DNA of 15,199 nucleotides, taken from the NCBI GenBank assembly GCA_031406795.1, contig JANOHV010000257.1:1-15199 (forward strand), read 5' to 3'. The notes beneath the pieces are model-generated. The model did no database searches, had not been told where the DNA came from, and saw nothing but the letters and a program-made list of their open reading frames with translations. The position numbers and the translations under genes were made by a program. Shown piece after piece: positions 1 through 9,427 of the stretch; positions within the stretch are counted from its first letter, which is position 1, and every line of letters begins with the position of its first letter. Origin of the DNA: DATDCY01 sp031406795 [NCBI: Candidatus Rokuibacteriota bacterium] (GTDB lineage: Bacteria > JAUVQV01).

Positions 1-1
1 A

Positions 2-1822
2 ATCGCCCAGGAGTCGCCGGCCGTAACAACGCAGGACCTGCTCGCCGTCTGCATTGCCTGCGCCACCCTCTTCTTTTCCATCCCGTCGGACGAAATTCTG
101 CTCGGCGGGCAGGACCCCGGGGTCTATGTCCACGTCGCCGCCTCGGTGGCCCGCACCGGCTCGCTGATCCAGGAGGCACCGGACCTGGCCGCGCTCACGC
201 CCGAGGAGCGGCAACTGGTCGCGCGCAACCACCCGGCGGGCACCGAGCCCTTCCCCGGTATGTACCTGCGGCCCGACGGCCGGCTCTCCCCGCAGTTCTA
301 CCACCTCTTTCCGAGCCTGATGGCCGTCGCGTGGGCCATCGGCGGCATCCGGGCGGCGCTGCTGGTCAACCCGCTGCTCAACGTGGCGGCGATCATCGCC
401 CTGTACGCGGTCGCCTCGCTGTTCATCGGGCGCCGCTGGGGGCTGGCGGCCGCGCTGCTGCACGCCCTCGCCGCGGCGCAGCTCAGACAGGCCAAGTTTC
501 CCACGGCCGAGATGATGACGCAGTTCTTCCTGCTCGCCGGCGTTGCGCTGCTGGCGCTCGCGACGCTCGAGGACGCGCCGCCGCGGACGCTGGCGCCGCT
601 CGCCGGAGTCACGCTCGGGATGGCGAGTCTGACGCGTTACGACACGATCCTGTTCCTCGTCCCGCTGGCCGCGGCGCTCCTCTGGGGAATGGGCCCCGCG
701 CGCCGGACCCGGCCGGTCCTCGTCGCGCTCGGGACGATGGCCCTCTTCTGGGTCCAGTCCTGGCTGCATCAGCAGTACGTCGCGCCCTTCTACCAGCCGC
801 TCGGTGGGCTGGTCGGCAAGGCGCTCGCGGCTGCGACGCTGGTCCTCGTTGCGGTGCTCGTGGTGCGCCGCACCGGCGCCTGGGGGCGGCTCGATGCGGT
901 TCTCCGCCGGCGCGAGACGCTGCTCAGGGCCGCGGCGGCGGCGCTGTTCCTCGGTTGGGTGCTGTTCGGCTGGTTCGTCCGCCCCGGCCTGGAGGGCCCC
1001 GGCCGCGTCGGGCAGCTGTTCCGCCGCCTGGTCGGCGAGCCGCCGCACGCGGGGTTCGCGCAGCTGCTCTCCGGCGTGGAGTCCGCCAACACACTCTACC
1101 TGGTCGACCTTCTCGGGAAGCTCGGCCTGCTCGCCGCCCTGGCGGGGATCGCCGCGCTCATCGTCTGGCGGCGCAGGCTCTGGGAGACGGCCTGGCTGAC
1201 GGCTTCCCTCGCCGTGCTGGCGGTCTTCACGCTCAATGTCTTCCACGACCATTTCCTGATGTGGGTCAGCCGGCGGTTCGTCCCGGTGGTCGTGCCGCTG
1301 ACCAGCATCGGGATCGCCGCCGCCGCCGCGTTCGTCGCGAACGCCCGGCAGGGGCGCTCGCCGCTGCTCGGCTGGGCGGGCGCCGCGCTCGTCGCGCTGG
1401 TCCTCTGGCTCAACGTCGGCGCCACGGTCGCGATGGCGGGCGGGCGCGAGTGGCCTGGCCTGATCGCCTGGTACGAGGGTTTCGAGAAGCAGGTGCCCAA
1501 AGACACGCTGCTCTACTGCGACCAGCCCGGGTTCGCCGCGCCGCTGCGGTTTATCTCGGGGCATCGGACGTACGAGCTTCCGGGGCGGACGCCCGAGCGC
1601 CTCGGCCTGCTCAACGCGCTGATGCGGCGCAAGGCCGCCGAGGGGCGCGAGGTGCTCTACCTCTCGCAGCAGACGTTCGAGGATCTGCCGGCGAGCGGCC
1701 TCGTCCCGCTCGGCTCGTATCCGCTGCGCTCCTCCATGCTCGCCACCGGACGGCGGGGGGTCCCGACGGGCACCCGGGTCCGCGGCGCCAATTTCGTCCT
1801 CTACCGGGTCCAACCCTCCTGA
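2..1822 (+). CDS. Membrane GT-C type glycosyltransferase (family 39-like), 5' end cut by window
   Basis: The reading frame is open from the first bases, so the true start lies upstream; 606 residues are visible. About a dozen hydrophobic segments follow one another up to roughly residue 480, then comes a soluble tail of about 120 residues. A GGQDPGVYV motif around residue 38, just after the first visible hydrophobic segment, fits the acidic motif that GT-C enzymes of the ArnT/PMT (family 39) type carry in their first extracytoplasmic loop; such enzymes move a sugar from a polyprenyl-phosphate donor onto an acceptor on the outer face of the inner membrane. The multi-helix architecture is seen directly, but the substrate cannot be read. 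The next gene, a GT2 glycosyltransferase, starts within a few bases of this stop and could make the lipid-linked donor, so the two look like an operon pair. A generic membrane protein of unknown function is the alternative. Confidence 0.75.
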   Translation: MAQESPAVTTQDLLAVCIACATLFFSIPSDEILLGGQDPGVYVHVAASVARTGSLIQEAPDLAALTPEERQLVARNHPAGTEPFPGMYLRPDGRLSPQFYHLFPSLMAVAWAIGGIRAALLVNPLLNVAAIIALYAVASLFIGRRWGLAAALLHALAAAQLRQAKFPTAEMMTQFFLLAGVALLALATLEDAPPRTLAPLAGVTLGMASLTRYDTILFLVPLAAALLWGMGPARRTRPVLVALGTMALFWVQSWLHQQYVAPFYQPLGGLVGKALAAATLVLVAVLVVRRTGAWGRLDAVLRRRETLLRAAAAALFLGWVLFGWFVRPGLEGPGRVGQLFRRLVGEPPHAGFAQLLSGVESANTLYLVDLLGKLGLLAALAGIAALIVWRRRLWETAWLTASLAVLAVFTLNVFHDHFLMWVSRRFVPVVVPLTSIGIAAAAAFVANARQGRSPLLGWAGAALVALVLWLNVGATVAMAGGREWPGLIAWYEGFEKQVPKDTLLYCDQPGFAAPLRFISGHRTYELPGRTPERLGLLNALMRRKAAEGREVLYLSQQTFEDLPASGLVPLGSYPLRSSMLATGRRGVPTGTRVRGANFVLYRVQPS

Positions 1823-1838
1823 AAGGGTGTCGAAAGAT

Positions 1839-3017
1839 ATGATGGGCGTCAGCGTCGTCATTCCCTGTCTTGACGAGGAGGCCTCGATCGGGCAGGTGAT
1901 CGACGCCGCCCGCGCCGGCATCGCCGCGGTCGTCGACGAGGGCGAAGTCATCGTCGTCGACAACGGGTCGACCGACCGTTCGGTCGAGATCGCGAAGAAG
2001 CACGGGGCCCGGGTGCTGAGCGAGACGCACCGGGGCTACGGCTCCGCGCTGCGCAAGGGATTCGACAACGCCCGGCACGAGATCGTGGTCATGGGCGACG
2101 GCGACCTGACGTACGATTTCACCAAACTCGGCGATCTGGTGCGGCCGATCCTCGCCGGCGAGGCGCAGTTCGTCATCGGCAACCGGATGGGCAACATCCT
2201 CCCTGGCGCCATGCCGCCGCTGCACCGCTACATCGGCAACCCGATCCTCTCCGGGCTGCTCAGGGTGATGTTCCGCGACCGGCGGGTGCGCGACGTGCAC
2301 TGCGGCCTGCGGGCGATCAGCCGCGACGCCTACCGGGGGCTGCGCTGCGTCACGACGGGGATGGAATTCGCCAGCGAGATGGTGGTCAAGGCGATCAGCA
2401 ACAAGCTGGTCATCGCCCAGCGGGACATCGTGTACCACCCGCGCATCGGCGACTCGAAGCTCCAGTCATTCCGCGACGGCTGGCGCCACCTGCGCTTTCT
2501 GGTGCTGCACAGCCCGACGATGCTGCTGCTGCTCCCGGGCGCCGTGTGCTGGGTGCTCGGGCTGCTGCTGGCCCTGCCGATGGCCTTCGGCCCCGTGGTC
2601 ATCGGCGGCCGCAACATCGACATCCACTTCATGATCATGGCCGGCCTGCTGAACATCGTCGGCGTCCAGATCGTCACGGCGGGCCTGCTGGCGAAGTCCT
2701 ACGGGCACCTCTCGGGTCTGCGGCACGACGAGTTCGTCGCGCGCCTCTACCGCTGGTTCACCTTCGAGAAGACCTTCCTCGGCTCGATGATCCTCGCCCT
2801 CCTCGGCTGCGGCATCGCCGGCGCGGTGGTCGTCGAGTGGGTGCTCTCGGACTTCGGGGACCTGAATCGCGCGCGGATGCTTTTCTTCGCGCTGCTCCTG
2901 CTCGTCGACGGCGTCCAGCTCGGGTTGTCCTCGTACCTCTTCTCGATCATGGCCCTCCCCCGGCACATCGATGTGCTCACGGGCGAAGACGAAAACACCG
3001 GCATCGTCGATCTCTGA
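1839..3017 (+). CDS. Polyprenyl-phosphate-type GT2 glycosyltransferase with C-terminal membrane domain
   Basis: The 392-residue protein starts with a GT-A fold typical of the dolichol-phosphate-mannose synthase/GtrB branch of family 2: VSVVIPCLDEE at 4-14, the nucleotide-binding DNGSTD at 41-46 and the metal-binding GDGD at 86-89. A conserved VHCGLRAISRDAY stretch lies at 153-165. Four likely membrane helices follow (about 225-245, 262-286, 313-337 and 347-371). The expected reaction is transfer of a hexose from a nucleotide sugar to polyprenyl phosphate at the inner membrane. A GTG at 1827 also opens this frame, but AAAGG abuts it directly; the ATG at 1839 leaves about 11 bases after AAAGGG and puts the conserved beta strand at the usual distance from the N-terminus, so it was preferred. 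The gene follows the GT-C stop closely, suggesting translational coupling. The family is clear; the sugar is not. Confidence 0.88.
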   Translation: MMGVSVVIPCLDEEASIGQVIDAARAGIAAVVDEGEVIVVDNGSTDRSVEIAKKHGARVLSETHRGYGSALRKGFDNARHEIVVMGDGDLTYDFTKLGDLVRPILAGEAQFVIGNRMGNILPGAMPPLHRYIGNPILSGLLRVMFRDRRVRDVHCGLRAISRDAYRGLRCVTTGMEFASEMVVKAISNKLVIAQRDIVYHPRIGDSKLQSFRDGWRHLRFLVLHSPTMLLLLPGAVCWVLGLLLALPMAFGPVVIGGRNIDIHFMIMAGLLNIVGVQIVTAGLLAKSYGHLSGLRHDEFVARLYRWFTFEKTFLGSMILALLGCGIAGAVVVEWVLSDFGDLNRARMLFFALLLLVDGVQLGLSSYLFSIMALPRHIDVLTGEDENTGIVDL

Positions 3018-3023
3018 TTCGGC

Positions 3024-5172
<2,149 letters not shown>

Positions 5173-5177
<5 letters not shown>

Positions 5178-5198
5178 GGGCGGGGTTGACCCCCGCCC
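5173..5198. repeat. Half copy of a palindromic repeat, overlapping the glgX stop codon
   Basis: CGTAGGGG opens the unit, followed by an 8-bp perfect stem, GGGCGGGG (5178-5185) and CCCCGCCC (5191-5198), around a 5-base loop. The same start, stem length and loop length recur at 10029-10054, so the two look like members of one family. The TAG at 5175-5177 is both part of the repeat start and the glgX stop. The second hairpin of the full copy is not intact here; only a diverged G-rich stretch near 5225-5250 remains. It may act as a transcription attenuator or mRNA-stabilising hairpin inside the operon. Confidence 0.6.
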
Positions 5199-5241
5199 GA
5201 TTGAGGACAATTCACGGTGAACCGGCGGGGGGGAGGGGATA

Positions 5242-5263
5242 AACCCACGGCTGGGTTGGGAGG
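5242..5263 (+). promoter_or_regulatory. Ribosome binding site of rfbD with an adjoining small hairpin
   Basis: GGGAGG at 5258-5263 stands 4 bases before the ATG at 5268 and decides that start over an in-frame GTG at 5217, which would add a low-complexity leader. A perfect 6-bp hairpin (AACCCA 5242-5247, TGGGTT 5252-5257, loop CGGC) ends directly against the binding site and could affect its accessibility; that role is inference. Confidence 0.55.
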
Positions 5264-5267
5264 CATC

Positions 5268-6119
5268 ATGAACGCGCGAGATATCGTCATCACCGGCTGC
5301 CGCGGTCAGCTTGGCCGCGCCTTGCGCGCGCGCCATCCGGGCGCGGTCGCCGTCGACATCGACGAACTCGACATCGCCGATGCGGGCGCGGTCGAAGCCT
5401 TCCCCTGGTCGGGGGTCAATCTGATTCTCAACGCCGCCGGGTACACCAACGTCAACGGCGCCGAAACCGCGGAGGGCCGGGCGATCGCCTGGAGCGTCAA
5501 CGCCCGGGCGGTCGCCAACCTCGCCCGGGTGGCGATCGCGCGCGACCTCACGTTCGTCCACGTCAGCACCGACTACGTCTTCGACGGAACCCGGGCGCCC
5601 TACGCGGAGGACGCCGGCTTCTCGCCGCTGAGCGTCTACGGGGCGAGCAAGGCGGCCGGCGACACCGCGGCGGGGCTGGTTCCCCGGTTGTATCTGCTGC
5701 GCACGAGCTGGGTCATCGGCGACGGGAAGAACTTCGTGCGCACCATGCTCGATCTCGCGCGGCGCGGCGTCAACCCCGCCGTGGTCTCGGACCAGATCGG
5801 CCGCCCGACGTTCACCGCGGAGCTGGTGCGCGCCATCGACCATCTGCTCGCTGCGCGCGCCGCCTATGGCACCTACAACGTCAGCAACGGCGGCCCGTCC
5901 GTCTCCTGGGCGGATTTCACGCGTGAGATCTACCGCCAGGCCGGGTTGCCGAACACGGTCGCCGACATCACGACCGCCGCCTACAACGCCGGGGCCAGTG
6001 GTGTCGCCCCGCGTCCGCTCGGGAGCACGCTCGCGCTCGACAAGCTCGAGGCCATCGGCTTCGCGCCCCGGGACTGGCGCCAGGCCCTCGGCGATTACCT
6101 GCGCGGGCGGCAGCCGTGA
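5268..6119 (+). CDS. rfbD: dTDP-4-dehydrorhamnose reductase
   Basis: A 283-residue protein of the RmlD branch of extended short-chain dehydrogenases. It reduces dTDP-4-dehydro-L-rhamnose to dTDP-L-rhamnose with NAD(P)H, the last step of the rhamnose donor pathway. Visible features are the nucleotide-binding GCRGQLG at 10-16, the STDYVFDGT block at 100-108 with the catalytic Thr/Ser region, the catalytic pair Y124/K128 in SVYGASKAAG, RTSWVIG at 145-151 and SDQIGRPT at 174-181. The family motif usually reads YTxVDxAE; here it is YTNVNGAE at 59-66, with Asn63 in place of Asp. The other rhamnose genes (rfbA, rfbB, rfbC) are not in the window. The stop overlaps the GTG start of the next gene by three bases, so the two are translationally coupled. 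Family assignment is strong; exact substrate slightly less so. Confidence 0.92.
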   Translation: MNARDIVITGCRGQLGRALRARHPGAVAVDIDELDIADAGAVEAFPWSGVNLILNAAGYTNVNGAETAEGRAIAWSVNARAVANLARVAIARDLTFVHVSTDYVFDGTRAPYAEDAGFSPLSVYGASKAAGDTAAGLVPRLYLLRTSWVIGDGKNFVRTMLDLARRGVNPAVVSDQIGRPTFTAELVRAIDHLLAARAAYGTYNVSNGGPSVSWADFTREIYRQAGLPNTVADITTAAYNAGASGVAPRPLGSTLALDKLEAIGFAPRDWRQALGDYLRGRQP

Positions 6120-7585
6120 GCGCGGCCGTGTCGATCGCCGGGTTGATGGAAACCAGCGGCGTCGGTTTTGGCACCAGCGGCGCCCGAGGGCTGGCGCAGG
6201 CGATGACCGACCGGGTCTGCTACGCCTACACCGCGGGTTTTCTCGCCTATCTGTCCGGGCGCGGCGAGATCGCCGCCGGGGACCGGGTGGCGCTCGCCGG
6301 GGACTTGCGGCCGTCGACGCCGCGGATCATGCGCGCCTGCTCGCGGGCGATCCGCGACAGCGGCTTCATGCCCGTGAACTGCGGCTTCATCCCGACCCCG
6401 GCCGTGACAAGCTGGGCGATGGGGGAGGGTCTGGCCAGCATCATGGTCACCGGCAGCCACATTCCGGACGACCGCAACGGCATCAAGTTCAACCGCCCGG
6501 CGGGGGAGATCCTCAAGGGGGACGAGCCGGGGATCATGGCGCAGGCGCCCGACGTGCCCGATGGGTTCGACGCCGCGGGCGCGCTGCTCGCCCCGGGGGA
6601 ACTGCCGCCGGTTTCGTCGCGGGCGCGCGCCGCCTACGTCGCGCGCTACCTGGACTTTCTTCCCGCGGGATCGCTGAGCGGTCGGCGGATCGCCATCTAC
6701 GAGCATTCCAGCGTCGCCCGGGAGATCCTGTCCGAGATTCTCTCGGGGCTCGGCGCCGAGGTGCTGCGGCTGGGACGCACGGAACGCTTCATCCCGGTCG
6801 ACACCGAGGCGGTGCGGCCGGAGGACGAGGCCCTCGCGCGCGACTGGGCGCGGGAGCACGGTTTCTTCGCAATCTGCTCGGCCGACGGCGACGGGGACCG
6901 GCCCCTCGTGGGCGACGAGGGGGGCGCATTCCTGCGCGGCGACGTGGCGGGCATCCTCACCGCCGGCTGGCTGAAGGCAGACACGGTCGTGACGCCGGTC
7001 TCCAGCAACACGGCGGTGGAGCGCTGCGGCTGGTTCGAGCGCGTCGAGCGCACTCGCATCGGTTCTCCCTACGTGATCGCCGGGATGCTGGCCGCGCCCG
7101 GCGCCCGGGTGGTCGGCTACGAGGCCAACGGCGGGTTTCTCACCCGGCACGAGATTCTGCGGGACGGTCGCCGTCTCGCCGCGTTGCCCACGCGGGATGC
7201 CGTCATCGTCGCGCTGGCCCTGCTGCTGTTCGCGGGAGAGCGGGGGGTGCCGCTGTCGGGGCTCACCGGCCTGCTGCCGCGGCGCTTCACGGCGAGCGAC
7301 CGCCTCAAGGATTTTCCCACGGCGCTCTCCAGCGCGCGCATCGGGGCGCTGCGCGAAGGGGGCGTGGCCGCGGTGACGGCCGCCTTCGGCGCGGAATTCG
7401 GCGAGGCGCGATCGTTGGACGACACCGACGGACTGCGGATCACCTTCGCCAGCGGGGAGGTCGTCCACCTGCGCCCCTCCGGTAACGCTCCGGAGTTGCG
7501 CTGCTACACCGAGGCCGACGGCCCGCAGCGCGCGGCGGAGATGAACCGCCGCTGCCTGGAAATCCTCGCCGCCTGGCGCGACTAG
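6116..7585 (+). CDS. Phosphomannomutase/phosphoglucomutase family enzyme
   Basis: The 489-residue alpha-D-phosphohexomutase has all four hallmark sites: the phosphoserine loop [12 protein letters not shown] with S114, the metal site ADGDGDRP with D257, D259 and D261, the sugar-recognition loop YEANGGF with E336, and the phosphate-binding [10 protein letters not shown] starting at R453. It interconverts hexose-6-phosphate and hexose-1-phosphate, feeding GDP-mannose or UDP-/dTDP-glucose synthesis. The glycine-rich YEANGG loop is of the mannose/glucose mutase type rather than the GlmM phosphoglucosamine type, but mannose versus glucose preference cannot be settled by eye. The GTG start overlaps the rfbD stop (GTGA), so it is coupled to that gene. 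Its TAG stop interlocks with the stop of the facing decarboxylase gene. Next to rfbD, its product could also supply glucose-1-phosphate for dTDP-sugar synthesis. Confidence 0.9.
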   Translation: MSAAVSIAGLMETSGVGFGTSGARGLAQAMTDRVCYAYTAGFLAYLSGRGEIAAGDRVALAGDLRPSTPRIMRACSRAIRDSGFMPVNCGFIPTPAVTSWAMGEGLASIMVTGSHIPDDRNGIKFNRPAGEILKGDEPGIMAQAPDVPDGFDAAGALLAPGELPPVSSRARAAYVARYLDFLPAGSLSGRRIAIYEHSSVAREILSEILSGLGAEVLRLGRTERFIPVDTEAVRPEDEALARDWAREHGFFAICSADGDGDRPLVGDEGGAFLRGDVAGILTAGWLKADTVVTPVSSNTAVERCGWFERVERTRIGSPYVIAGMLAAPGARVVGYEANGGFLTRHEILRDGRRLAALPTRDAVIVALALLLFAGERGVPLSGLTGLLPRRFTASDRLKDFPTALSSARIGALREGGVAAVTAAFGAEFGEARSLDDTDGLRITFASGEVVHLRPSGNAPELRCYTEADGPQRAAEMNRRCLEILAAWRD

Positions 7586-8523
7586 ATCGCCTGGCGGAAG
7601 TACTCGATCGTCTTCTTCAGGCCCTCGGCGAGTTGCGTCTTCGGCTCCCAGTCGAGCTCGCGCTTGGCCAGCGAGATGTCGGGCCGGCGCTGCCGCGGGT
7701 CGTCCCCGGGCAGGGGCTTGAAGCAGATGGTGCTGCCGCTGGCGGGGATCATCTGCAGGACGCGCTCGGCCAGCTGGCGGATCGTGAACTCGACCGGGTT
7801 GCCGAGATTGACCGGGCCGACGAACCCCTGCCCGTTGTTCATCATGCGGACCATGCCCTCGACCAGGTCGTCGATGTACTGGAAGCTGCGCGTCTGGGAG
7901 CCGTCGCCGTAGATCGTCAGATCCTCGTTGCGCAGCGCCTGGACGATGAAGTTCGAAACCACCCGGCCGTCGTTGGGGTGCATGTTCGGCCCGTAGGTGT
8001 TGAAGATGCGCACGACGCGGATGTCGACCCTGTTCTGCCGGTGGTAGTCGAAGCACAACGTCTCGGCGCAGCGCTTCCCCTCGTCGTAGCAGGAGCGGAT
8101 GCCGATCGGGTTGACGCGGCCCCAGTACGACTCGGGCTGGGGGTGCACCTCGGGGTCGCCGTAGACCTCGGAGGTGGACGCCTGGAGGATGCGGGCCTTG
8201 ATGCGCTTGGCCAGTCCGAGCATGTTGATCGCGCCGTGCACCGAGGTCTTGGTCGTCGCCACCGGGTCGTGCTGGTAGTGGATCGGCGAGGCCGGGCAGG
8301 CCAGGTTGTAGATCTGGTCGACCTCCACGTAGAGGGGGAACGTCACGTCGTGCCGGATCAGCTCGAAGCGCTTGTTGTCGAGCAGCGGCAGGATGTTGTT
8401 CTTGTTCCCGGTGAAGAAGTTGTCGAGGCAGAGCACCTCGTGCCCCTCCTCGAGCAGCCGCCGCGACAGGTGCGAGCCGATGAACCCGGCCCCCCCCGTG
8501 ATGAGCACCCTTTTCAAACCCAT
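7582..8523 (-). CDS. uxs: UDP-glucuronate decarboxylase (UDP-xylose synthase)
   Basis: The 313-residue extended short-chain dehydrogenase converts UDP-glucuronate to UDP-xylose with tightly bound NAD, in the cytoplasm. It carries the NAD motif [10 protein letters not shown] at 9-18, the family hallmark [13 protein letters not shown] at 72-84, the STSEVYGDP block at 116-124, the catalytic Y146/K150 pair in SCYDEGKR, and FNTYGPNM and RRPDIS further on. [10 protein letters not shown] separates it from UDP-glucose epimerases and dTDP-glucose dehydratases. The ATG at 8523 is chosen because GGGAGGGG lies 5 bases before it; an in-frame TTG at 8541 lies upstream of that binding site. It faces the glycosyltransferase operon and shares a CTAG with the mutase stop. 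It has its own strong promoter candidate. Length and motifs are full, with no sign of damage. Confidence 0.95.
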   Translation of the reverse strand: MGLKRVLITGGAGFIGSHLSRRLLEEGHEVLCLDNFFTGNKNNILPLLDNKRFELIRHDVTFPLYVEVDQIYNLACPASPIHYQHDPVATTKTSVHGAINMLGLAKRIKARILQASTSEVYGDPEVHPQPESYWGRVNPIGIRSCYDEGKRCAETLCFDYHRQNRVDIRVVRIFNTYGPNMHPNDGRVVSNFIVQALRNEDLTIYGDGSQTRSFQYIDDLVEGMVRMMNNGQGFVGPVNLGNPVEFTIRQLAERVLQMIPASGSTICFKPLPGDDPRQRRPDISLAKRELDWEPKTQLAEGLKKTIEYFRQAI

Positions 8524-8528
8524 GACCA

Positions 8529-8536
8529 CCCCTCCC
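8529..8536 (-). promoter_or_regulatory. Ribosome binding site deciding the uxs start
   Basis: GGGAGGGG on the minus strand is followed by TGGTC and then the ATG at 8523. It lies inside the longer reading frame that would begin at TTG 8541, which argues for the shorter protein. Confidence 0.7.
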
Positions 8537-8570
8537 GGCAACCGCGGCGTTGGCGCACGAAACTCGGTGC

Positions 8571-8599
8571 ATTTAAGGGCTTTCGCGGTGGTTTGTCAA
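8571..8599 (-). promoter_or_regulatory. Sigma-70-type promoter candidate for the UDP-glucuronate decarboxylase gene
   Basis: On the minus strand, a perfect -35 hexamer TTGACA (8599-8594) is followed by exactly 17 bases and TTAAAT (8576-8571), 4 of 6 matches to the -10 consensus. Transcription would start near 8564, giving a leader of about 40 bases to the ATG. The -35 hexamer overlaps the outer end of the inverted-repeat element at 8597-8839. Confidence 0.7.
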
Positions 8600-8839
8600 A
8601 GCGGCGCGGCGCACCCAGATCCGCGCGTACGCGCGGATCCAGCAGCAGAGGAGGCATTTCAACCGTCGAAAAAGCAGGATTTCTAGCAGAAAGTACGGTG
8701 TGGCAGAGGTCAAGCATCGCTCGAAGCATCCATTGCGATCAGATATGAGCAACGACCTGGCTAAACCGGACCAGGTGACAAGCCTGGCTCTCCTGATCCG
8801 CGCGTTACGCGCGGATTTGGGGCGCACCGCGCCGCTTGC
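8597..8839. repeat. MITE-like inverted-repeat element with palindromic arms
   Basis: Two imperfect inverted arms, 8597-8642 and 8793-8839, enclose a 150-base core. Each outer end reads CCGCGCCGC outward, and each arm contains a palindrome: a perfect 22-base one at 8618-8639 centred on GCGCGTACGCGC, and a 21-base one at 8796-8816 with a single unpaired centre base. The core has about 53% GC by hand count (79 of 150), clearly below its neighbours, and holds a perfect 6-bp hairpin, ACCTGG (8755-8760) with CCAGGT (8771-8776). No transposase or convincing ORF is inside and no clear target-site duplication was seen. It could be a miniature transposable element or a structured RNA; mobility is inferred from its form only. 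It makes up most of the 412-base gap between the two divergent genes. Confidence 0.6.
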
Positions 8840-8863
8840 GGCGGCCCCGGCGCGTGCTACACT
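8836..8863 (+). promoter_or_regulatory. Extended -10 promoter candidate for ychJ
   Basis: TTGCGG (8836-8841), 16 bases, then TACACT (8858-8863), which is preceded by TG one base upstream in the extended -10 arrangement. The -10 matches consensus at 4 of 6 positions and the -35 at 3 of 6. The TTG of the -35 begins in the outer end of the inverted-repeat element. The leader to the ychJ ATG would be about 65 bases. Confidence 0.4.
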
Positions 8864-8935
8864 TACGCAAAGTAGCCGGCAGCCCCGCCATGGCGCGGCG
8901 GGCGCCGGCGCGGCAATCATGGCGAGGAGTCAGGC

Positions 8936-9424
8936 ATGAAATCGTGTCCGTGCGGTTCGGAACTGTCCTACGAGGAGTGCTGCCGTCCCCTGATCAAAGG
9001 CCGGCGCAAGGCCGCGACGGCCGAGCAGTTGATGCGCTCGCGCTACAGCGCCTACGTCGAGAAGGAGATCCCGTATCTCCGCGCGTCGCTGCACCCGGAT
9101 CACCGGAACGACTACGACGAGAAGGCCAGCCGGGATTGGGCCGAGAGCGCCGAGTGGCACTCCCTGCAGATCCTGAACTCCGTCGGCGGCGGTCCCGACG
9201 ACAGCGAGGGGCAGGTCGAGTTCGTCGTCACGTTCACCCAGAAGGACGTCCGGCAGGAACACCACGAACTGTCCACGTTCGCCCGCGAAGGCGGCAAGTG
9301 GTATTTCGTCAACGGCAAAGAAGTGAAGGCCAAGCCGGTGGTCCGCGCGGAACCCAAGGTCGGGCGCAACGATCCCTGCCCCTGCGGCAGCGGCAAGAAG
9401 CACAAGAAGTGCTGCGGGGTCTGA
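8936..9424 (+). CDS. ychJ: YchJ family protein with SEC-C zinc motifs at both ends
   Basis: The 162-residue protein has a SEC-C motif at each end: C4, C6, C15, C16 and C148, C150, C159, C160 ([14 protein letters not shown]). Between them is the NTF2-like YchJ domain, with RSRYSAY at 34-40, EWHSL near 73 and the KWYFVNG strand at 121-127. SEC-C motifs bind zinc and, in SecA, the SecB chaperone or ribosome; the job of stand-alone YchJ proteins is not established, and a role near translation or protein handling is inference. The start is clear: GAGGAG ends 6 bases before the ATG. The nitroreductase gene begins 3 bases after the stop, so the two are probably cotranscribed from the promoter near 8836-8863. 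Length is normal for the family. Confidence 0.9.
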   Translation: MKSCPCGSELSYEECCRPLIKGRRKAATAEQLMRSRYSAYVEKEIPYLRASLHPDHRNDYDEKASRDWAESAEWHSLQILNSVGGGPDDSEGQVEFVVTFTQKDVRQEHHELSTFAREGGKWYFVNGKEVKAKPVVRAEPKVGRNDPCPCGSGKKHKKCCGV

Positions 9425-9427
9425 GGC

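Noticed and set aside
5217-5267. Upstream GTG start for rfbD
   Set aside because: Would add a Gly/Arg-rich leader before the conserved nucleotide-binding strand, while GGGAGG is well placed for the ATG at 5268.
6095-8572. Long minus-strand open frame (over 800 codons) across the mutase and decarboxylase genes
   Set aside because: It runs through uxs in the wrong frame and antisense to the mutase, with Arg/Ala/Gly-rich composition and no domain.
8881-8935. ychJ leader stem CCCGCC/GGCGGG (8884-8889, 8897-8902) as a riboswitch
   Set aside because: Only 6 bp in very GC-rich DNA, with no recognisable aptamer.
8700-8939. Small plus-strand frame (79 codons), including an internal ATG at 8746, inside the repeat element
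   Set aside because: No ribosome binding site, it runs through the palindromic arm, and the tail is alanine-rich noise. The minus-strand frames here, with DPRVRADL-like peptides, are likewise translations of the palindrome.
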